Positions 8,048 to 13,502 of a stretch of DNA of 13,502 nucleotides are shown here, piece by piece. The stretch spans positions 1 to 13,502 of the forward strand of contig JALGWA010000006.1 of the NCBI GenBank assembly GCA_025774425.1, in the 5' to 3' direction. Source of the stretch: a bacterium. Lineage in GTDB: Bacteria; Arandabacterota; Arandabacteria; Arandabacterales; JALGWA01. Made by a program: the position numbers and the translations under genes. The notes below the pieces were generated by a model, which did no database searches, was not told the DNA's origin, and saw nothing but the letters and a program-made list of their open reading frames with translations. Within the stretch, counting starts at the first letter, position 1. Every line of letters begins with the position of its first letter.

Positions 8048-10379
8048 GAATCTCCTCGAGGATCAGTCTCGCCGTCTCCTTGTCGGGAATGGGGTAGCCG
8101 TGCCCGCAATCGGGGTCCTGGTGCTGCGGCGGCCTGAGCACCGGCAGCCCGACGCATGACGGACAGCCGCCTTCGCAGGTGCATTCCACGATGACATCGA
8201 GCGCCGCCTCCAGGATCCCCGGCAGCAGCCCGAAGGCCTTCTCGCTGAAGCCGAGGCCGCCCTTGAACCTGTCATAGAGGAATACAGCCGGCCTGCCGGT
8301 GTTGCTCGACTCGACGAGTCCGCCGATGTCCTGGCGGTCGCACATCACGAAGAGCGGAAGGATGTTGATCAGCACGTTCTTGAGGCCCACCAGCCCCTCC
8401 ACCGGGTTCCTGCCGCGCCGCTTGACGACATCCGTCACCCCGGGTCCCGGATACATCCAGATCGACACCGTCTCGAGGTGCTGTGTCGGGAGGTCGAGCT
8501 TGCCGTAGCCGATCGAGTCCATGCTGTAGAACCTGATCTTCTTGAAGGCCGTCGTCGCCCAGCTGACCGTGGCGTCGCCGTAGAACACATTGAGACCGTT
8601 CAACGCCGTCGATCTCTTCTCGCCCGTGACGCGGATGGAGGAGTCCAGCACCGGCTGCGTGTAGTAATCCACTTCCTTCCTCTCGACGTACGCGATCTTG
8701 CCGTCGAGGTCGAGTTCGCGGACGAGATAGGTCTCGCCCCCGTGAAGGTAAACGCCCTCCGGATAGACCAGCTCCGGCGCGCTGATGGAGTCGACGACGC
8801 CGATGACCCTCTCCCCGCCGGTGACGTCCACGATGGTGAAGGTGTCATCCGAGATCGTCCTCAGGTTGAGCGCGGCCGCGGGAAACTCCGTGTTCGCCCA
8901 GTAGGTGCTGCCGTCGATCGTCTTGACCTTCTCCACTTCCTCGAGCACGCCGACTATCGGGGCCGTGAGATCGCCGAAGTAGGCCTCATCCTCCTTCGTC
9001 AGCGGGAGCTCGAAGGCCGCGCAGCCGAGGTGCCCGGCCAGGATATACGGGTTGTCGGGCCCGATGACGGCGTTCTCCGGCGTCTGGTCGAAGAAGTAGC
9101 CCGGATGCCGCATGAGATACTGGTCCACGGGATCGTTGTAGGCTATGAACACGACGAGCGACTCATCCGTCTTGCGACCGGCCCGGCCGGCCTGCTGCCA
9201 CGTCGAAGCGATGGTACCGGGGAAGCCGACGATGATGGAGGCGTCCAGGCTCCCCACGTCTATGCCCAGCTCGAGCGCATTCGTGCTGGCGACACCGAGG
9301 AGGCGCCCCGAGAAGAGGGCCTTCTCGATCCGGCGCCTCTCCTCGGGAAGATAGCCGGCCCTGTATGCGCTTATCTTGTCGACGAGATGGGGATTGCGCC
9401 TGGCCAGGGCGTCGCGGACGTATCTCAGTATCAGTTCCGCGACGACGCGCGCCTTGGTGAAGGTGATCGTCTGCACGTCGCTCTCGACGAGCTTCACCAT
9501 GACTTCATGCGCCTCGACATTGGAGCTCTTCCTCCCGATCTTGTGCTTGTCCAGGAACGGCGGGTTCCAGAGTACGAAGCGCTTGCGGCCGCTCGGCGAG
9601 CCGTCGCGGGTCAGCGTCTCCACCGGCGCGCCGATCAGGTTCTCCGCGAGTTCGCCCGGATTGGCGATCGTTGCGGAACAGAGGATGAAGACCGGGTCCG
9701 CCCCGTAGTGCTTGAGTATGCGCCTCAGCCGCCTTATGACATTGGCGACATTCGAACCGAATATCCCCCTGTACGTATGCATCTCGTCGATGACGACATA
9801 CTCGAGATTGCTGAAGAAGCGGCTCCAGCGCGAGTGATACGGCAGTATGCCCTGGTTGAGCATGTCGGGGTTGGTCATGATGACGTTGGCGTCCTGCCTG
9901 AGCTTGCGCCTGGCGTACCGCGGCGTATCGCCGTCGTAGGTCCCGGGTCGGATCCGCTCGCCACCGCCCGGGAGGCGCAACACCAGGTCGCCGAGCGCCC
10001 TCAGCTGGTCCTGGGCGAGGGCCTTCGTCGGGAACATGTAGAGGGCGGTCGAATCCGGGGCATGATACAGGGTCTCGAGAACCGGGATGTTGTAGCACAA
10101 CGACTTCCCGCTGGCGGTCGAAGTCACCACGGCGACGTTCCTGCTCTTCCGAATGAGATCGACGGCTTCCGCCTGGTGGGAGTAGAGCCTCCGGACGCCG
10201 AGAGAGGCCAGGGCCTTCTTGAGAGCGGGATCCAGCGGCTCGGCCGGGTCACGGTATTCGGCTTCGCGCGGCGGAATGTCCGCTATGTGGGCTATCTGGC
10301 CCCTGTAGCCGGGAGAGGAGACTATTCCCCTGAGGAAGCGTGTTATCTTCGAGGTGTCTTCACTCGGCACGCTTTCCAT
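8034..10379 (-). CDS. mrfA: MrfA/YprA-type DEAD/DEAH-box helicase with DUF1998 cysteine cluster
   Basis: This 781-residue superfamily 2 helicase shows Q-motif-like YSHQAEAVDLI, Walker A TSTASGKS (about 86-93), Walker B VIDEMHTY, motif III LCSATIANP, and motif VI STWQQAGRAGRKTDES. The C-terminal half is the MrfA-specific region ending in a DUF1998-like segment with the cysteines CTCEGGCPSCVG and one further Cys soon after, likely metal ligands. Its length is close to that of B. subtilis MrfA (about 750 residues), a 3'-5' helicase that with the neighbouring exonuclease MrfB repairs mitomycin C damage. I chose ATG 10379, 7 nt after the dinB stop with GAGG 4-5 nt upstream, over an in-frame TTG at 10394 that would overlap dinB. 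A plain YprA-family repair or RNA helicase role is possible, but the adjacent mrfB and the LexA/Pol IV context favour DNA repair. Confidence 0.93.
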   Translation of the reverse strand: MESVPSEDTSKITRFLRGIVSSPGYRGQIAHIADIPPREAEYRDPAEPLDPALKKALASLGVRRLYSHQAEAVDLIRKSRNVAVVTSTASGKSLCYNIPVLETLYHAPDSTALYMFPTKALAQDQLRALGDLVLRLPGGGERIRPGTYDGDTPRYARRKLRQDANVIMTNPDMLNQGILPYHSRWSRFFSNLEYVVIDEMHTYRGIFGSNVANVIRRLRRILKHYGADPVFILCSATIANPGELAENLIGAPVETLTRDGSPSGRKRFVLWNPPFLDKHKIGRKSSNVEAHEVMVKLVESDVQTITFTKARVVAELILRYVRDALARRNPHLVDKISAYRAGYLPEERRRIEKALFSGRLLGVASTNALELGIDVGSLDASIIVGFPGTIASTWQQAGRAGRKTDESLVVFIAYNDPVDQYLMRHPGYFFDQTPENAVIGPDNPYILAGHLGCAAFELPLTKEDEAYFGDLTAPIVGVLEEVEKVKTIDGSTYWANTEFPAAALNLRTISDDTFTIVDVTGGERVIGVVDSISAPELVYPEGVYLHGGETYLVRELDLDGKIAYVERKEVDYYTQPVLDSSIRVTGEKRSTALNGLNVFYGDATVSWATTAFKKIRFYSMDSIGYGKLDLPTQHLETVSIWMYPGPGVTDVVKRRGRNPVEGLVGLKNVLINILPLFVMCDRQDIGGLVESSNTGRPAVFLYDRFKGGLGFSEKAFGLLPGILEAALDVIVECTCEGGCPSCVGLPVLRPPQHQDPDCGHGYPIPDKETARLILEEILERG

Positions 10380-10386
10380 GTGCGCC

Positions 10387-11547
10387 TCATGCAATTATGC
10401 CCGCTCCCCTTCTGATCGACCTTTCCCCGAACCTGTCCTTTATCGAATCCATCGTGCTGACGAACCTGCTGTATTTCCTGTCCAGGCCGAACATGGGCTC
10501 CGCGCACGAGCCGTCTTTCCTGACCAGTCCCGACACGCTGACTCCCAGGAGTCTCAAGGGCCGCCCCCCGTGGTTCTCCAGAAACAGGCGCCTGGCAACC
10601 CCGTAGATTATGTCATCCCTGTCCACGCATTGCCCGATCTTGCGCCTTCGGGTAATGGTGTTGAAGTCCCCATCCCTGATCTTTACCGTCACGGTGTCTC
10701 CCATGTAACCCTCCCGCCTCATTCTCCTCGCCACCTTCTCGGTCAGCCGGAGCAGAGTGGCGAGCAGGCGCTCACTGTCGGAAACATCCTCGGGAAGCGT
10801 ATACTCATGCCCCATCGACTTGGGCTCCACCCCCCGGTAATAAGGTATGACCGGGCTCTCGTCTATCCCATTGGCCGCGGACTTGAGGTCCGTTCCATAC
10901 ACCCCGAAAACGGCACGCAGCTTTCCTTCGGGGTACAAGGCGAGGTCGCGGACCTTGATTATGCCCAGCCGGTTGAGCCTTTCGGCCGTCTTACCGCCGA
11001 CTCCCCAGAGGACGGACACGGGCTTGTCTCCGAATATCTCGAGAAACCCACCTTCCCCGACCAGGGTCAGGCCGTCCGGTTTGCGATGCCCGGAGGCCAT
11101 TTTGGCTACGAACTTGTTCGGGCCGACTCCGATTGATCCCGTCAGGCCGAACTCGCTCCTGATTCTCCTCTTGATCTCCCTCGCCAACCGTGCCGCCTCC
11201 GCCAAGTCCATTCCCTCAAACTCCAGAAAAGCCTCATCGACGCTGAACGGCTCGACGCGGGAAGTATACTCCTTGAGGAGCTTCAGGATCTGGACGGACA
11301 TGTAGACGTATTTCCGCGGATTGCCTTCGATAAAGATCCCGTGCGGACAGAGTCTCCGCGCCTTCGCGACCGGCATCCCGGACTCGACGCCGTACTTCCT
11401 GGCCTCGTAGGAGGCGGTGGAGACCACGCTGCGGCCGTGAGGGTCGCCGCAGATTATCACAGGCTTGCCCTTAAGGCCGGGATTGGACTTCTCCTCCACC
11501 TGGGAGAAGAATGCATCCATGTCTATGTGGAAGACAACCCTGGGCAT
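10387..11547 (-). CDS. dinB: DNA polymerase IV (Y-family translesion polymerase)
   Basis: This 386-residue protein is a full-length Y-family polymerase. The catalytic carboxylates are D9 in HIDMD and D104-E105 in SVDEAF. F14 in DAFFSQVE is the probable steric gate, and the fingers motif STASYEARKYGV and the helix-hairpin-helix VLWGVGGKTAERLNRLG are present. The thumb and little-finger regions follow to the end (LRLLGVSVSGL, MDSIKDRFG). The usual QLxLF-like clamp-binding peptide before the final helix is degenerate (EPMFG). The enzyme copies past damaged bases with reduced fidelity and is classically SOS-induced. The ATG shares one base with the lexA stop (TGATG) and has AGGA 7 nt upstream, so it is translationally coupled to lexA. 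Confidence 0.97.
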   Translation of the reverse strand: MPRVVFHIDMDAFFSQVEEKSNPGLKGKPVIICGDPHGRSVVSTASYEARKYGVESGMPVAKARRLCPHGIFIEGNPRKYVYMSVQILKLLKEYTSRVEPFSVDEAFLEFEGMDLAEAARLAREIKRRIRSEFGLTGSIGVGPNKFVAKMASGHRKPDGLTLVGEGGFLEIFGDKPVSVLWGVGGKTAERLNRLGIIKVRDLALYPEGKLRAVFGVYGTDLKSAANGIDESPVIPYYRGVEPKSMGHEYTLPEDVSDSERLLATLLRLTEKVARRMRREGYMGDTVTVKIRDGDFNTITRRRKIGQCVDRDDIIYGVARRLFLENHGGRPLRLLGVSVSGLVRKDGSCAEPMFGLDRKYSRFVSTMDSIKDRFGERSIRRGAGIIA

Positions 11548-12149
11548 CAGTAGGTCCTCACTATTGCTTCGAGTCTCCCGAGTATGCTTATATTCCTGCC
11601 GCTCATTTCGGAAAGATCGATGTCCTCGTACATGTCGTTCTCCGGTTTGAGCAAAACGGCTCCGCCCTTCCTTACGAGTCTCTTGAGGGTCACCTCGTCG
11701 TCGATGAGGGCGACGACGATTTCACCGCTCCGTGGGGCCTGGTCCCTCTCGACTACGGCGACGTCCCCGTCATGTATGCCCGCTCCGATCATGCTGTCGC
11801 CCCGCACCCTCACGGCGAAGAGGTCCCCGCCCCCGACCAAGCGCTCATCGACCAGAATGTGGCCCTCCCTATGCTCCTCTCCGAAATCGGGGCCGCCGGC
11901 AGGGACACGCCCGAGAAGCGGAACGCTCCTCGTGCCTCCCCGCGACCCGTGTTCTACGAGGCTTATCCCCCTGGCCGTATTCGCAGATCGTTTTATGAGC
12001 CCGTCCGCCTCGAGTTTGTCCAGGAAATAGCGGACGCCGTTGGTGGAGGAAATGCCGAAGCGGCCGCCGATTTCCCTCAGGGTCGGAGGGCGCCCCCGTC
12101 GCGATATTTCATCCCTTATGAACTCGTATATCTTCCTCTTCCGCTCCAT
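11547..12149 (-). CDS. lexA: LexA repressor, SOS response regulator
   Basis: The 200-residue protein has an N-terminal winged helix (KRKIYEFIRDEISRRGRPPTLREIGGRFGISSTNGVRYFLDKLEADG) and a C-terminal S24 peptidase-like domain. With ATG 12149 as start, the autocleavage bond is A84-G85 (RVPAGG), the nucleophile is S119 (RGDSM) and the general base is K156 (VTLKRL), exactly the E. coli numbering. That and GGAGG 6 nt upstream favour this start over the GTG one codon earlier. LexA represses SOS genes and is cleaved when RecA filaments form on single-stranded DNA; recA itself is not in this window. The gene heads the - strand run and has a palindromic operator candidate inside its own promoter, so it should repress itself together with dinB and the mrf genes. 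Confidence 0.97.
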   Translation of the reverse strand: MERKRKIYEFIRDEISRRGRPPTLREIGGRFGISSTNGVRYFLDKLEADGLIKRSANTARGISLVEHGSRGGTRSVPLLGRVPAGGPDFGEEHREGHILVDERLVGGGDLFAVRVRGDSMIGAGIHDGDVAVVERDQAPRSGEIVVALIDDEVTLKRLVRKGGAVLLKPENDMYEDIDLSEMSGRNISILGRLEAIVRTY

Positions 12150-12166
12150 CACCCACCTCCGGAACC

Positions 12167-12195
12167 AGCTTACTGCACAAATGTTCAGTAGTCAA
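12167..12195 (-). promoter_or_regulatory. Promoter of the lexA-dinB-mrfAB operon
   Basis: On the - strand TTGACT (12190-12195) forms a good -35 hexamer and TAAGCT (12167-12172) a weak -10 hexamer, with a 17-bp spacer filled by the LexA box. The start of transcription would be near 12160, leaving about 10 nt before the ATG, with GGAGG at the very start of the message. The -10 assignment is the weak part of the call. Confidence 0.55.
12172..12189. promoter_or_regulatory. Putative LexA operator (SOS box)
   Basis: Read on the - strand it is ACTGAACATTTGTGCAGT, an imperfect inverted repeat ACTGnACAnnTGTnCAGT with 14 of 18 positions symmetric. It shares the CTG...CAG outer arms of the E. coli box (CTGT-N8-ACAG), and its core GAAC-N4-GTGC is one base from the Bacillus-type GAAC-N4-GTTC. 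It occupies the whole space between the -35 and -10 hexamers upstream of lexA, the classic position for autorepression. Confidence 0.75.
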
Positions 12196-12205
12196 GAAAA
12201 ACCAC

Positions 12206-12281
12206 GGGGTCAGAGCTCAAAATGCACAATCCCGCGGGATCGCAGACCGGTGGGAATCAGACCCAGAAGGGTCAGGCTCCC
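12206..12281. repeat. Hairpin cluster with repeated GGGTCAG word, REP-like
   Basis: The stretch between the glycosyltransferase stop and the lexA promoter (137 bases in all) contains GGGGTCAGAGCTC (12206-12218), a perfect 12-base palindrome ATCCCGCGGGAT (12229-12240), and an imperfect 30-base hairpin (12252-12281). The hairpin's core is GACCC-AGAA-GGGTC and its outer arms are GGGA/TCCC. GGGTCAG occurs at 12207-12213 and again at 12269-12275. The large hairpin starts 5 nt past the glycosyltransferase stop but has no T-run, so it is a poor intrinsic terminator; it may protect the mRNA end. The words resemble repetitive extragenic palindromes linked to REP-associated transposases, which I cannot confirm from one copy. 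Confidence 0.45.
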
Positions 12282-12286
12282 AAGGA

Positions 12287-13336
12287 TCAGTCTTTGAGGG
12301 AGATCTCGCGGACGGACAAGCGGTAGTCCCGGAACCACCTGTGGATCTCGCTGGAGGGAACCTTTCTCAACTTCTTCATCCTCCTGCGCTCGCCCAGCAC
12401 ACGAGGCAGGCCCTTGAAGGCGGCGAAGTAAGCCTTTATGACGGCCCAGTACAGCCTCCAGGGCGAATGTTCCTCGGCGAACCTGCCGGCCGCCCCCCTC
12501 CCGGACACCGACCCGTAGAACTGGTAGAGGTAGCGAACGAGGGTGTAGAAGGGGCTTGCGAGCAGGCGCAGGACGGGGAAATACTTCCAGACGATCCAGA
12601 TCCTGTTCCTCTCCACAAGATACACCTTGGCGGGGGAGTACATACCCGTGGTCATCGAGTAATGGTGGTAGACAATCGCTCCCGGAACGAAGACACAACC
12701 CCAGCCGGCCAGCCTTCCCCTGATGCCGATATCGGTGTCGTCGCCGTAGGCGAAGTGGTGCTCGTCGAAAAGACCGATCTCGTCGAACATGGACTTGCGA
12801 TAGAGTGCGGCGCATCCGCTCGGAAAGAATACGTCCGTCCGGTCGTCGTACTGGCCCTCGTCCTTCTCGAGTCGGCCCCGGCCCCGATTGAGTCCGTCCG
12901 GGTAGAAGAGATGCCCAGTGGTATCGATAACGGTCCTGTCGTCGAAAAACAGGGTCTTGCTTGCGAACATGCCGACAGTGGGATTGGCTTCCGCGGCTCT
13001 CACCAGCTCCTCCAGCCACCTTGGATGCGCCTCGGTGTCGTTGTTGAGCAGCGCTATGAACTCGCCCTCCGAAGCGGTGATGCCCTGATTGGAGGCGCGG
13101 GCGAAGCCCTCATTCTCGGCGTTCTCGATTATCTTCCCGACCCAGGCGAAATGGTCCTTGACGAAATCCACGGATCGGTCATCGCTGGCGTTATCCACCA
13201 GCACCACCTCGAAGTCGCGGAAGGTCTGCCTCTCGAGAGAGGTCAGGCAATCCCCCAGCAGGTTCCTCCCGTTGAGGTTGGGAATGACCACCGTGACGCG
13301 GGGCTTGCTTCCCGTATTTCCCTCTATGTCGCTCAA
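12287..13336 (-). CDS. Glycosyltransferase family 2 (rhamnosyltransferase-like)
   Basis: This 349-residue protein has a GT-A fold nucleotide-sugar domain at about residues 12-250. Visible motifs are VTVVIPNLNG at the start, VDNASDD, NEGFARASNQGI, a metal-binding DXD equivalent in LLNNDTEAHP, the acceptor-side SGCAALYRKSMFDEIGLFDE and the catalytic-region FAYGDDTDIGIR. The C-terminal 100 residues are hydrophobic and basic (IWIVWKYFPVLRLLASPFYTLVRYL), suggesting peripheral membrane attachment. This subfamily commonly adds rhamnose or similar sugars to cell-surface polysaccharide; donor and acceptor are unknown. The start is TTG, supported by GGGAG 5 nt upstream and by the lack of any earlier start codon in frame. 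It has its own promoter and no tight coupling to lexA. Confidence 0.9.
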   Translation of the reverse strand: MSDIEGNTGSKPRVTVVIPNLNGRNLLGDCLTSLERQTFRDFEVVLVDNASDDRSVDFVKDHFAWVGKIIENAENEGFARASNQGITASEGEFIALLNNDTEAHPRWLEELVRAAEANPTVGMFASKTLFFDDRTVIDTTGHLFYPDGLNRGRGRLEKDEGQYDDRTDVFFPSGCAALYRKSMFDEIGLFDEHHFAYGDDTDIGIRGRLAGWGCVFVPGAIVYHHYSMTTGMYSPAKVYLVERNRIWIVWKYFPVLRLLASPFYTLVRYLYQFYGSVSGRGAAGRFAEEHSPWRLYWAVIKAYFAAFKGLPRVLGERRRMKKLRKVPSSEIHRWFRDYRLSVREISLKD

Positions 13337-13379
13337 TCCGTCTCCCAGATGTTTTCCCTGGAACGCGCGGAGCTCAAGT

Positions 13380-13407
13380 AGTATAAATCACAAGCGGAAA
13401 ATGGCAA
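13380..13407 (-). promoter_or_regulatory. Sigma70-type promoter for the glycosyltransferase
   Basis: On the - strand TTGCCA (13402-13407) and TATACT (13380-13385) each match the consensus in five of six positions, with a 16-bp spacer. The expected transcription start near 13373 leaves a leader of about 37 nt before the TTG at 13336. The stretch 13380-13417 is clearly more AT-rich than its surroundings. Confidence 0.65.
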
Positions 13408-13432
13408 AACCAAAACGAGAAGGGCGGTCCAG

Positions 13433-13502
13433 GTGGAGCCGAGGACCAGGAAGATGCTCTTGCTCGGGGTCATGGCGGTGTCGCTGCTCGCCAGGCTGGG
13501 AG
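13433..13502 (+). CDS. Start of a membrane or exported protein (3' truncated by the window)
   Basis: A frame opens at GTG 13433 with GAGAAGGG ending 8 nt upstream. It reads MEPRTRK followed by the hydrophobic stretch MLLLGVMAVSLLARLG before the window ends. A basic start followed by a hydrophobic helix indicates a signal peptide or first transmembrane segment. The in-frame ATG at 13454 is an alternative start. The gene is divergent from the glycosyltransferase. Only 23 codons are visible, so no family can be named. Confidence 0.5.
   Translation, partial: MEPRTRKMLLLGVMAVSLLARLG

Noticed and set aside
8478..10415. 645-codon open frame antisense to mrfA
   Set aside because: It lies entirely opposite a gene with full helicase motifs. 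Long antisense frames are expected in GC-rich coding DNA, and the translation has no recognisable domain.
12201..12210. T-run on the - strand (GTGGTTTTT) as an intrinsic terminator for the glycosyltransferase
   Set aside because: Only a 3-bp stem precedes the T-run, and the larger hairpins are too far upstream of it to form a standard terminator.
12341..13381. 346-codon open frame antisense to the glycosyltransferase
   Set aside because: The opposite strand encodes complete GT2 motifs; this frame shows none.
13401..13502. Frame starting ATG 13401 at the right edge
   Set aside because: The translation is Arg/Ser/Cys-rich without any hydrophobic segment, and it is out of frame with the GTG 13433 reading, which has a good ribosome-binding site and a plausible membrane helix.

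Overview
The window is GC-rich, densely packed bacterial chromosomal DNA. Genes overlap or abut, and no rRNA, tRNA, CRISPR array or complete mobile element is visible. Promoters look like ordinary sigma70 sites (TTGACA/TATAAT), Shine-Dalgarno sites are clear, and TTG and GTG starts are used. AGG and ATA codons are frequent despite the high GC. I cannot assign a taxon: the gene set (two-CW-type histidine kinase, NSS symporter with a tiny partner, LexA, MrfA/MrfB) would fit a deltaproteobacterium-like or poorly sampled lineage.

Left part, + strand (1-3227). The 3' end of a HAMP-containing sensor histidine kinase with a cysteine-rich tail is translationally coupled to a stand-alone receiver protein. 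A near-perfect sigma70 promoter follows, driving a sodium:neurotransmitter-symporter-family transporter and, directly after its stop codon, a 40-residue single-membrane-span protein that looks like its small accessory subunit.

Middle, - strand (12149 down to 3254). Eight genes form an almost gapless run: lexA, dinB (Pol IV), an MrfA-type helicase, an MrfB-type RNase-H-fold exonuclease, a histidine phosphatase, a signal-peptide-bearing isoaspartyl methyltransferase, guaB, and a short QueG-like double-cluster Fe-S protein. A small winged-helix/coiled-coil protein follows after a 77-bp gap. The run starts at a promoter whose spacer is filled by an 18-bp imperfect palindrome, ACTGAACATTTGTGCAGT, which I read as a LexA operator. 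The first four genes therefore look like a self-regulated SOS module joining translesion synthesis with the mitomycin-type adduct repair pair known from Bacillus subtilis. Unless hidden internal promoters or terminators intervene, damage control would extend into guaB and the other downstream genes.

Right end (12190-13502). A short intergenic stretch holds hairpins and a repeated GGGTCAG word, followed by a family 2 glycosyltransferase on the - strand with its own good promoter. A divergent + strand gene starts at the extreme right edge and only its hydrophobic N-terminus is visible.

No gene-free stretch exceeds 300 bases; the longest, about 137 bases between lexA and the glycosyltransferase, is described below.
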